Source: Prevotella sp. UBA4330
GTDB taxonomy: Bacteria; Bacteroidota; Bacteroidia; Bacteroidales; Bacteroidaceae
DNA: 21,654 nt
Direction of reading: 5' to 3'
NCBI GenBank assembly: GCA_002394385.1
Contig: DGTS01000041.1
Span: 1 to 21,654 of the forward strand
The position numbers and the translations under genes were made by a program. Below the pieces are notes generated by a model. It was given only the letters and a program-made list of their open reading frames with translations. It searched no databases and was not told the DNA's origin. Positions 1-6,297 of this stretch are shown here, one piece after another (position 1 is the first letter of the stretch; each line of letters opens with the position of its first letter).

Positions 1-2
1 GT

Positions 3-404
3 CTGAATAATAGTCAAGTAAGAGTTCTGAAAACAAAGTATGAACCCAAAATACAGCAATATGGTCTCAACCCAGTAACTATTCCTAAACGTCCAACAGT
101 CTTTTGTGACCTAAATAGATGCAAAGAAATACTCGCAGAACTGAAAGAGTCACGAGCAAATTTACTTGTATTGCTCGGTGATATCCCCATTAGGCAGTTT
201 CTAAACAGAATCACCCAGGTTAATTATACTTCATTGCAGGAATATGTGAATTTATATGGATATGGGAATCCCTCAAAAGCTATAATCAATGGGAATAGCA
301 TAAATGTCCTTCCTATTGCTCATCCTCGACAAATTGGAGCCTTAGGTGCGCATAGTGAGAAATGGTTTCAAGCCCATTTAGAATGGGAGAATAAAAATAA
401 GTAA
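3..404 (+). CDS. Uracil-DNA-glycosylase-like protein, C-terminal part (5' end outside window)
   Basis: The reading frame is open from the first complete codon at position 3 and ends with TAA at 404, so about 133 C-terminal residues are visible and the true start lies upstream. The segment 'LLVLLGDIPIRQFL' followed about 50 residues later by 'VLPIAHPRQIGALG' and an 'SEKW..H..W' tail resembles the last beta-alpha part of the uracil-DNA glycosylase superfamily, where a hydrophobic strand, an LG turn and an HP(S/R) motif occur in this order. The HPR motif would be the equivalent of the DNA-contacting HPS loop. The N-terminal catalytic motif is not in the window, so activity cannot be judged. Base composition here is visibly richer in A and T than in the genes after 430. 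The next gene starts 34 bp downstream on the same strand. Family call is from motif memory and is moderate. Confidence 0.5.
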   Translation: MNNSQVRVLKTKYEPKIQQYGLNPVTIPKRPTVFCDLNRCKEILAELKESRANLLVLLGDIPIRQFLNRITQVNYTSLQEYVNLYGYGNPSKAIINGNSINVLPIAHPRQIGALGAHSEKWFQAHLEWENKNK

Positions 405-438
405 ATTCCAATTTATCGATAAAGTCAAAACACAGCCC

Positions 439-813
439 ATGGAAGTAACAAACCTCTTAACCTTCACAGATCGCAGACAACTGAGGGAATGGTTTGAGCA
501 AAACCATCTTTCAGAACGCTGTTGCTGGGTAGCCTGCAACAGGTCGAAGACGGCGAAGCCCGACACGCTTCCTTACCTCGATATCGTAGAGGAAGCCCTC
601 TGCTTCGGCTGGATTGACTCCACGCTGAAGAAACTTCCTGACGGGCGACTGGCACAGCGGTTGTCACCCCGCAGGAAAAGCAGCCATTGGACGGAACTCA
701 ACAGACAGCGGTGCCATGACCTGGAGCGACGTGGGCTGATGACGGAATACGGAAGAATGGCTCTCAAAGTAAAACAGAATGATAAGACTTCGGGACTTCT
801 AAGTCACAATTGA
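439..813 (+). CDS. YdeI/OmpD-associated family protein, C-terminally shortened
   Basis: The 124-residue product carries the N-terminal YdeI-type pattern: 'REWFEQNH' helix, 'CWVACNRS', 'LPYLDIVEEALCFGWIDS' and 'RLSPRRKSSHWTELN', then 'GLMTEYGRMAL'. In family members this last motif is followed by a further segment of about 60 to 80 residues. Here it is replaced by a short unrelated tail (KVKQNDKTSGLLSHN) and a TGA stop, so the gene looks truncated at the 3' end, by a frameshift or by recombination. The family has been linked to bacteriocin protection and envelope stress in enterobacteria, but the biochemical role is not established. The start ATG at 439 is the first in frame. The next ATG begins one base after the stop, so the gene is probably transcribed with the following one. 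The family call is good; whether the protein works is uncertain. Confidence 0.7.
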   Translation: MEVTNLLTFTDRRQLREWFEQNHLSERCCWVACNRSKTAKPDTLPYLDIVEEALCFGWIDSTLKKLPDGRLAQRLSPRRKSSHWTELNRQRCHDLERRGLMTEYGRMALKVKQNDKTSGLLSHN

Positions 814-814
814 T

Positions 815-1117
815 ATGAACAAGGTACGTATTACAGCCATACGGCAAACGGTCTATGAGGATTTGATGGCGAAGTATGAAAACCCAATCCAGCATGCCTG
901 TGATGTAAAAGAGGGGCAGCAATGGATTTCCGTTGATGGTAAGTGTCCTGATGGCATGTGTCCATCGGCTTGGTGTTCCATGCGCGAGTTCGTTGAGTCG
1001 CTTGCTAGAGGGGAGGGCAATTTCTTTGATGGATGGATGAAGAACCCGATGAGCGCAATGATTAGTTGTAATGACGGATTCCGCCCATTCAGTTTTTACA
1101 TTGAAATTATTGATTAG
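815..1117 (+). CDS. TIGR04076 family small protein
   Basis: A 100-residue protein that matches the pattern I know for TIGR04076: 'VRITAIRQTVYEDLMAKY' at the start, then 'GQQWISVDGKCPDGMCPSAWCSM', 'FVESLARGEG' and a tail with 'WMKNPMSAMISCNDGFRPFSFYIE'. Cysteines are frequent (six in all, near residues 29, 44, 49, 54 and 85) and typical of the family, whose function is unknown; a metal or thiol role has been suspected but not shown. The ATG at 815 is separated from the previous stop by a single base, and the next gene starts 4 bp after this stop, which indicates a polycistronic unit. No signal peptide or membrane segment is seen, so it is probably cytoplasmic. Confidence 0.75.
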   Translation: MNKVRITAIRQTVYEDLMAKYENPIQHACDVKEGQQWISVDGKCPDGMCPSAWCSMREFVESLARGEGNFFDGWMKNPMSAMISCNDGFRPFSFYIEIID

Positions 1118-1121
1118 TGAG

Positions 1122-1940
1122 ATGTGGAAAACTGCAAGTAAGCGAGAGCAGTCTGAACTTGCTCAGAAAGTGCCGAGCGAGAGCAGATTATGGAACCTAT
1201 GGCATGGATGCCATAAGAAGAGCGAGGGCTGCCAGCATTGCTATGTGTTCAGGCGCGATGCTGCGTTTGAGAAAGACTCTAATGTCGTGTCGAAGACCTC
1301 AACGTTCAATCTACCCATACGACGAGACCGACAGGGTACCTGGAAGGTTCCGTCGGGTACGCTCATGTGGACGTGCTTCACCTCAGATTTCTTTATCGAA
1401 GAAGCGGACGAATGGCGTGAAGAAGCCTGGCTGATGATTCGCCGTCGGAACGACCTAAACTTCTATATGGTTACGAAACGACCAGAGCGTATTTCACAAT
1501 GTTTGCCAGAGGATTGGGGCGATGGGTACGAGAATGTGACCATTTGTTGTACGATGGAAAACCAGCGGTGCGCAGATGAACGTCTTCCTATCTTCAGAGA
1601 ATTGCCCATCCGTCACAAGGAGATTATCTGTGAACCGTTGCTTGGCCCGATAGATTTCCATGGAATGCTTGCCCTTTTGGCTTACGCCGCTTCCCCGATG
1701 AACGGGGATGCTCAAAGGTGTGAGCAAGTAACGGTCGGAGGCGAGTCAGGTCGTGATGCTCGTGTCTGTGACTATGACTGGGTTTTAAACATCCGTGAAC
1801 AATGCATCAATGCTGGAGTACCATTCCACTTTAAGCAGACCGGAGCCACATTCCGCAAGGACAACCTACTTTATCATATTCCACGTGACCAGCAGATGCG
1901 CCAGGCACATCGGGCAGGAATAGACACCACAAAGAGATAG
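1122..1940 (+). CDS. DUF5131 / phage Gp37-Gp68-like protein with CX6CX2C motif
   Basis: A 272-residue protein. Near the N-terminus 'WNLWHGCHKKSEGCQHCYV' holds Cys30, Cys37 and Cys40 in a CX6CX2C arrangement, followed by aromatic Tyr41. This is the signature of the Gp37/Gp68 (DUF5131) family, which is related to radical-SAM enzymes, so an iron-sulfur cluster is plausible. Later motifs also fit: 'MWTCFTSDFFIEEADEWREEAW', 'FYMVTKRPERI', 'NVTICCTMENQ', 'ICEPLLGPIDF' and 'VTVGGESGRDAR', with a C-terminal 'PFHFKQTG'. The frame is open from an ATG at 1071, but that overlaps the previous gene by 47 bases. ATG 1122 lies 4 bases after its stop and starts just before the conserved region, so I prefer it. 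The substrate is unknown; the family occurs in phages and bacterial accessory regions. Confidence 0.85.
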   Translation: MWKTASKREQSELAQKVPSESRLWNLWHGCHKKSEGCQHCYVFRRDAAFEKDSNVVSKTSTFNLPIRRDRQGTWKVPSGTLMWTCFTSDFFIEEADEWREEAWLMIRRRNDLNFYMVTKRPERISQCLPEDWGDGYENVTICCTMENQRCADERLPIFRELPIRHKEIICEPLLGPIDFHGMLALLAYAASPMNGDAQRCEQVTVGGESGRDARVCDYDWVLNIREQCINAGVPFHFKQTGATFRKDNLLYHIPRDQQMRQAHRAGIDTTKR

Positions 1941-1951
1941 AATATTACATT

Positions 1952-2260
1952 ATGACATTACCCAAGTTTATCATCACCATGGACGGCATTCTCCGTCTTG
2001 GCATGGTCAGTCAACATAAAGACCTGCTGAAGCCTGGCGACCAATGTATCGGAGGCGGCTACTATACTTTCGATTTCATTTCCAACCGCATCATACTCGA
2101 CAGGGAATCATATGACTTTGGCCGTCCCAAATGGCATTTCTTAGAGGTGCTGAAATTACCATCTACCTATCGCGGCATGCGTGTCATCTATAAATATGAT
2201 GACGGCTTTCATGAGGATTTTAATGTAAGTGAGGAACTGAAGATTGAATATTATGACTGA
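1952..2260 (+). CDS. Hypothetical protein (102 aa)
   Basis: I do not recognise the family. The protein begins MTLPKFIITMDG, has an 'LGMVSQHKDLL' segment, a glycine-rich 'CIGGGYYTFD' turn, then alternating charged and aromatic residues ('ILDRESYDFGRPKWHF', 'VIYKYDDGFHEDFNV'). It looks like a small soluble, mostly beta protein with no signal peptide or membrane helix. It starts 11 bases after the DUF5131 stop and its own stop overlaps the start of the next gene (ATG at 2253, TGA at 2258-2260), so it is very probably translated in the same operon. The overlap and the tight spacing are the main evidence that it is a real gene. Confidence 0.6.
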   Translation: MTLPKFIITMDGILRLGMVSQHKDLLKPGDQCIGGGYYTFDFISNRIILDRESYDFGRPKWHFLEVLKLPSTYRGMRVIYKYDDGFHEDFNVSEELKIEYYD

Positions 2261-2489
2261 TTACGGTTCTATATGGCGCATGCAAGACGAAATCAGAACG
2301 GTGGTAAATGCCGTTCTTGGGGAGCGTGTCTTTTCCTTGGCATATTCACAGGAAAGAATGGCCATTGAAATGGAGTTGTCCGTGCATCTTGAAGATGAAG
2401 CCATTTCAGATTTGTGCAGCCAGTTCCCCGTAACAGCAGATTATGACGGTGAAGGAACAGAAGGCTCCCAGTTCGTGTTTTTCCTGTAG
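2253..2489 (+). CDS. Hypothetical protein (78 aa)
   Basis: I do not recognise this product. It is acidic (many Glu and Asp, 'MELSVHLEDEAISDL', 'DYDGEGTEG') and ends in the hydrophobic 'SQFVFFL'. It has no signal peptide. The ATG at 2253 overlaps the preceding stop codon region by 8 bases, a typical coupled arrangement; a TTG at 2244 in the same frame is a less likely start. The stop at 2489 is only 9 bases from the stop of convergent gpsA, leaving no room for a bidirectional terminator. Support is from position and reading-frame continuity, not homology. Confidence 0.55.
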   Translation: MTDYGSIWRMQDEIRTVVNAVLGERVFSLAYSQERMAIEMELSVHLEDEAISDLCSQFPVTADYDGEGTEGSQFVFFL

Positions 2490-2498
2490 TGGTTCGTA

Positions 2499-3494
2499 TT
2501 ACCTGAAACTGTCGGTCAGCAGTTTAATCTCAATTTGTGGGCTAATACGCTCGTAAAGGATGTTATATACGGCGTCGAGTATTGGCATGTTGACGTGCAG
2601 GTGGCGGTTGATTTCCTTCATGCATTTCGTGCCGAAAAATCCCTCGGCAATCATCTCCATTTCTATCTGTGCCGACTTGACGCTGTATCCTTTCCCAATC
2701 ATCGTTCCGAATGTGCGGTTACGTGAGAAATTAGAGTAACCTGTTACGAGAAGGTCGCCCATATACACGGAGTCGAAGATAGAACGTTCTATGGGGTGTA
2801 CGACGTTTAGGAAGCGGTTCATCTCTTGTACGGCGTTTGACATGAGCACCGACTGGAAGTTGTCGCCGTATTTCAGACCGCTACAGATGCCTGCTGCAAT
2901 GGCATAGACATTTTTTAGCACTGACGAATATTCTATTCCGAGTACATCGGTAGAGGTCTTTGTCTTGATATATTCACTTGCTATGAGGTCGGCAAAAGCC
3001 TGTGCCTTCTCGGTGTTAGCACATCCTATGGTGAGGTAGGAGAGTCGCTCCAGTGCCACTTCCTCGGCATGTGACGGTCCTCCGATGCAAGCAAGATTGT
3101 CGTAAGGCACATCATATACTTGGTGAAAGTATTCAGAACATACAAGGTTCTCGTCGGGCACAATGCCCTTGATGGCTGTGATGACGAATTTGTCGCGTAT
3201 GCGTGTCTTTAGTTTCTTGAGGTGGTTCTTGAGATAAGGCGATGGCGTCACAAAGACAAGCGTATCATAGTTTTGAACTATTTTGTTGATGTCGCTCGAA
3301 AAGTCAATCTCACTAATATCAAAACGTACCCCTACAAGATATGCCGGATTATGGCCGAGGCGTTTAAATTCCTCGATGCGATCGTCGCGGCGCATATACC
3401 ATCCTATGTGGTGAGTGTGACCCACCACAATTTTGGCTATTGCTGTAGCCCAACTTCCTCCTCCGATAATGGCTATTCTACCGCATTCAAACAT
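2499..3494 (-). CDS. gpsA: NAD(P)H-dependent glycerol-3-phosphate dehydrogenase
   Basis: Converts dihydroxyacetone phosphate to sn-glycerol-3-phosphate, the backbone for membrane phospholipids, in the cytoplasm. The 331-residue length fits the family. The N-terminus holds a Rossmann nucleotide-binding turn 'IIGGGSWATAIAK' (about residues 9-21), followed by 'DTLVFVTPSPYL', the 'GGPSHAEEV' motif, and the catalytic-lysine region 'SSVLKNVYAIAAGICSGLKYGDN'. The C-terminal domain has 'SRNRTFGTMIGKGYS', which matches the substrate-binding arginine region. The start ATG at 3494 gives exactly the expected N-terminus. It lies downstream of lysS on the same strand after a 132-bp structured gap, so readthrough from the lysS promoter is likely. 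In several Bacteroides genomes I recall a lysS-gpsA-pgi order; here pgi is not present after gpsA, and the minus-strand run ends against the convergent accessory genes. Confidence 0.95.
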   Translation of the reverse strand: MFECGRIAIIGGGSWATAIAKIVVGHTHHIGWYMRRDDRIEEFKRLGHNPAYLVGVRFDISEIDFSSDINKIVQNYDTLVFVTPSPYLKNHLKKLKTRIRDKFVITAIKGIVPDENLVCSEYFHQVYDVPYDNLACIGGPSHAEEVALERLSYLTIGCANTEKAQAFADLIASEYIKTKTSTDVLGIEYSSVLKNVYAIAAGICSGLKYGDNFQSVLMSNAVQEMNRFLNVVHPIERSIFDSVYMGDLLVTGYSNFSRNRTFGTMIGKGYSVKSAQIEMEMIAEGFFGTKCMKEINRHLHVNMPILDAVYNILYERISPQIEIKLLTDSFR

Positions 3495-3524
3495 ATTGTG
3501 ATATTTCGATATTTCTACGTTTTT

Positions 3525-3624
3525 CCTCTGTATTCATGCAGAGGGAACCCCTACCATACCTCCCCGAGGGGAGGCTTTTTGTTCCGCATTTGCTGACTCT
3601 CACCCCTCTGGGAGTGGGTGAGGG
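3525..3624. repeat. Palindrome-rich intergenic element between lysS and gpsA
   Basis: Three inverted repeats fill the gap. CCTCTG (3525-3530) pairs with CAGAGG (3539-3544); CCTCCCC (3559-3565) pairs with GGGGAGG (3568-3574) with a 2-nt centre, followed on the plus strand by CTTTTT; and CTCACCC (3599-3605) pairs with GGGTGAG (3615-3621). The T-run is on the plus strand, opposite to lysS and gpsA, so this is not a clear terminator for lysS. The arrangement of short GC palindromes with a CAAATGC-type spacer looks like an interspersed repeat. A related-looking pattern lies inside the transglycosylase gene at 18662-18715. Confidence 0.5.
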
Positions 3625-3626
3625 GC

Positions 3627-5372
3627 TTAATCATTTGCTGCCTCAATCCACTTCTGTATGTCATCTACCGATGGCTTCTGCATGTCGAGTTTGTATTTCT
3701 TGACAATGTCGCCAATCTTCTGTTGCAAACCTTGTGCTTTCTGCTCGCGAATGTCTTGAACGAGATAGAAGCCCGCTTTATTTAAAACAGGTATCCATTC
3801 CTCGGCAACTCCCACCTTTGCCCACTCTTCGGCGTTGCTCTTGGGTGCCTTTTTCTCAGGCTTCATCTGCGGGAAGAGCATTATCTCTCCGATGGCGAAC
3901 TTGCCTGTCATGAGCATCACCAGACGGTCGATGCCGATGCCTATTCCGCTTGTCGGTGGCATGCCGTATTGCAAGGCACGGAGGAAGTCGTGGTCGATAA
4001 TCATTGCCTCGTCGTCACCCTTGGCGGCAAGTTTCATCTGGTCGATGAATCGCTCTTCCTGGTCAATGGGGTCGTTCAGTTCTGAGTATGCGTTGGCCAG
4101 TTCCTTACCGTTCACCATCAATTCAAATCGCTCTGTGAGTCCAGGCTTCGAGCGGTGCATCTTGGTGAGCGGCGACATCTCCACAGGGTAGTCAGTGATG
4201 AATGTAGGCTGGATGAATGTACCCTCGGCAGTCTCTCCGAATATTTCGTCGATGAGTTTTCCCTTACCCATTGTCTCGGTGTCCTCAATGCCCAGTTTCT
4301 TTGCTATCTCGCGTATCTCGTCCTCGCTCTTTCCGTTAAGGTCGTATCCGCTTTTCTCCTTGATGGCGTCAAGGATAGGCAGGCGTCGGTATGGGGCCTT
4401 GAAGGAAATGATGTTGCCGTCGATTTCCACTTCAGGCTTTCCGTTTACAGCGATGCAAATCTCCTCAAGCATTTTCTCGGTGAACGACATCATCCAGTTG
4501 TAATCCTTATATGAAACATAGAGTTCCATACATGTGAACTCTGGATTGTGTGTCTTGTCCATTCCCTCGTTGCGGAAGTTCTTGCCTATTTCATACACAC
4601 CTTCAAATCCACCAACGATGAGTCGTTTCAGATAAAGTTCGGTTGCGATGCGCATATACATGTCTTGGTTGAGCGCATTGAAATGAGTGATGAACGGGCG
4701 TGCCGATGCACCTCCTGCAATGCTCTGCAGCACGGGTGTCTCAACCTCAGTGTAGCCGTTGCGGTCGAGAATGTTGCGCAGTGTGCGGGTCACGATGGCT
4801 CGCTTGAGGAATGTCTCTTTCACACCTTCGTTCACCACGAGGTCAACATATCTCTGGCGATAGCGCAGTTCTGGGTCGTCGAACTTGTCGTAAGCCACCC
4901 CGTCCTTATATTTAACGATGGGCAGCGGCTTGAGGCTTTTGCTGAGTAAAGTGATTTCTTGTGCATGAACAGAAATTTCTCCCATCTGAGTGCGGAAAAC
5001 GAATCCTTTGATGCCGATGAAGTCGCCGATGTCGAGCAGTTTCTTGAACACCACGTTATACATGTCCTTGTTTTCGTCGGGACAGATGTCGTCACGTGTC
5101 ACATAAACCTGAATTCTGCCTTTCGAGTCTTGAAGTTCGATGAACGATGCCTTTCCCATCACTCGTCGGCTCATCATTCGTCCTGCAATGCTCACTTGTT
5201 GCGGCTCTGCTGTTGTTCCCTCTTCGGGGTCTTTGAAGTTTGAAATGATATCAGTGCTGAAAGCGTTCGTCGGGTATTCAGCGGCAGGGTATGGGTCGAT
5301 ACCTAAGTTCTTTAACTCTTGGAGACTCTGGCGTCTTCCTATTTCTTGTTCACTCAGTTCTAAAACGTTCAT
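3627..5372 (-). CDS. lysS: Lysyl-tRNA synthetase, class II
   Basis: Charges tRNA-Lys with lysine in the cytoplasm. From ATG 5372 the product has 581 residues. An OB-fold anticodon-binding domain comes first ('VSIAGRMMSRRVMGKASFIE', about residues 61-80), then the class II catalytic core with motif 2 'FRNEGMDKTHNPEF' and motif 3 'GIGIGIDRLVMLMTG'. About 79 residues after the core ('MKPEKKAPKS' to the end) form a helical extension that I know from Bacteroidetes LysS and not from the roughly 500-residue enterobacterial enzyme. The frame stays open to 5435, but a TAnnTTTG promoter element at 5425-5432 places transcription start inside that extension, and 'MNVLELSEQEIGRRQ' is the normal family N-terminus, so 5372 is chosen. 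gpsA follows on the same strand. Confidence 0.96.
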   Translation of the reverse strand: MNVLELSEQEIGRRQSLQELKNLGIDPYPAAEYPTNAFSTDIISNFKDPEEGTTAEPQQVSIAGRMMSRRVMGKASFIELQDSKGRIQVYVTRDDICPDENKDMYNVVFKKLLDIGDFIGIKGFVFRTQMGEISVHAQEITLLSKSLKPLPIVKYKDGVAYDKFDDPELRYRQRYVDLVVNEGVKETFLKRAIVTRTLRNILDRNGYTEVETPVLQSIAGGASARPFITHFNALNQDMYMRIATELYLKRLIVGGFEGVYEIGKNFRNEGMDKTHNPEFTCMELYVSYKDYNWMMSFTEKMLEEICIAVNGKPEVEIDGNIISFKAPYRRLPILDAIKEKSGYDLNGKSEDEIREIAKKLGIEDTETMGKGKLIDEIFGETAEGTFIQPTFITDYPVEMSPLTKMHRSKPGLTERFELMVNGKELANAYSELNDPIDQEERFIDQMKLAAKGDDEAMIIDHDFLRALQYGMPPTSGIGIGIDRLVMLMTGKFAIGEIMLFPQMKPEKKAPKSNAEEWAKVGVAEEWIPVLNKAGFYLVQDIREQKAQGLQQKIGDIVKKYKLDMQKPSVDDIQKWIEAAND

Positions 5373-5424
5373 GACTCTATTGTTTTCTTTTATTAAAAAA
5401 TGGATTTCTCTTGTATATTTTGTG

Positions 5425-5432
5425 CAAAGGTA
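5425..5432 (-). promoter_or_regulatory. lysS promoter, -7 element TACCTTTG
   Basis: Read on the minus strand the sequence is TACCTTTG, a full match to the Bacteroidetes -7 consensus TAnnTTTG. It lies 52 bp upstream of the lysS ATG, giving a leader of about 45 nt. No good -33 TTTG is visible at the expected distance. The position excludes the longer lysS start at 5435. Confidence 0.6.
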
Positions 5433-5483
5433 CAAATAATTTCTGAGATAGTGAGTGTTTTTGGTATTTTTTGTAGTTGACGG

Positions 5484-6242
5484 CTAAGAGTTCCTTCTGA
5501 ATTCGGCGCAGGTTATGGCTGTTGCAATGGCCACGTTGAGCGAATCGGCAGTTGGCCGACCTTCAGGGTAGTTGGGTATCAAGACCCTGTCGGTCACCAG
5601 TCTTGCCACCTCTTGCGATATTCCTTTCCCCTCGTTACCCATCACGATTACAGCCTCCTTGGGCAGTTGCCTCGAGTGGATATTCTCGCCATCGAGGAAA
5701 GTGCCGTAGATAGGCATCTGGGAGGCTATGGTTTCAAGTGTTTTGGTGAGGTCGGTGTAGATTATCCTTACCCTCGCGATACTCCCCATTGTCGCCTGAA
5801 TCACCTTGGGGTTGTAAGCGTCTGCCGTCTCATGGCTGCATAGTATTGTCTCAATGCCAAACCAGTCGGCAATGCGGATGATGGTGCCGAGATTTCCCGG
5901 GTCTTGAACGGAGTCGAGAGCAAGTGTAAGTTTTCCTTTAAGTTCTTTCGTGTAATCTATTGATTCGTCGTAACTTGGCATTGGGAAAACAGCCAGCACT
6001 TGTTGGGGATGCTGGAGGAAACTTATGCGCGACAGTTCGTCTTCGCTTACTATCTCCACATCAATGCCATTGGTGTTATTTTCGCTAATCCACTGGCTGG
6101 TGGCAAAGACCATTTTGGGGCGCATCACGGCAAGCAGGTCACCCACCACTTTAGGTCCTTCAGCCACGAATGAGTTCTCTCTTGTCCTGAACTTTTTCAG
6201 TTCAAGCGAGCGTATTAGTTTTATGGTGTTCTTTGTAAGCAT
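5484..6242 (-). CDS. SpoU/TrmH family RNA 2'-O-methyltransferase
   Basis: A predicted SAM-dependent ribose methyltransferase of the SPOUT class acting on rRNA or tRNA. The 252-residue protein starts 'MLTKNTIKLIRSLELKKFR', has the N-terminal substrate-binding domain with 'FVAEGPKVV', and the three SpoU motifs in order: 'DSVQDPGNLGTIIRIADWFG' (motif 1), 'VIVMGNEGKGIS' (motif 2) and 'LIPNYPEGRPTADSLNVAIA' (motif 3), the last two forming the trefoil knot that binds SAM. ATG 6242 is chosen over an upstream in-frame start at 6278, because the residues before it are unlike the family and run through a palindrome. The family-10 glycosidase gene ends 55 bp upstream on the same strand. The exact RNA target cannot be read from the sequence. 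A second, distantly similar SpoU gene lies at 19465-20271. Confidence 0.88.
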   Translation of the reverse strand: MLTKNTIKLIRSLELKKFRTRENSFVAEGPKVVGDLLAVMRPKMVFATSQWISENNTNGIDVEIVSEDELSRISFLQHPQQVLAVFPMPSYDESIDYTKELKGKLTLALDSVQDPGNLGTIIRIADWFGIETILCSHETADAYNPKVIQATMGSIARVRIIYTDLTKTLETIASQMPIYGTFLDGENIHSRQLPKEAVIVMGNEGKGISQEVARLVTDRVLIPNYPEGRPTADSLNVAIATAITCAEFRRNS

Positions 6243-6254
6243 AGTGTTTGTGTA

Positions 6255-6271
6255 GCGCGTTGGCAACGCGC
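6255..6271. repeat. 17-bp near-perfect palindrome upstream of the SpoU gene
   Basis: GCGCGTTG (6255-6262) and CAACGCGC (6264-6271) are perfect reverse complements around a single G. It lies 13-29 bp before the ATG at 6242, inside the presumed leader or the readthrough RNA from the upstream gene. It could be a protein-binding site, a processing hairpin (6-bp stem, 5-nt loop) or an interspersed repeat. No T-run follows, so a terminator is unlikely. Confidence 0.6.
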
Positions 6272-6297
6272 AATACACGACATTAGAATTTTAAAGT

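Noticed and set aside
3487..3494. TATGTTTG near the gpsA start as a -7 element
   Set aside because: It overlaps the gpsA start codon itself, so it could not produce a gpsA transcript with the ATG.
3559..3580. Intrinsic terminator for lysS
   Set aside because: The T-run follows the stem on the plus strand, opposite to lysS; no plus-strand gene precedes it.
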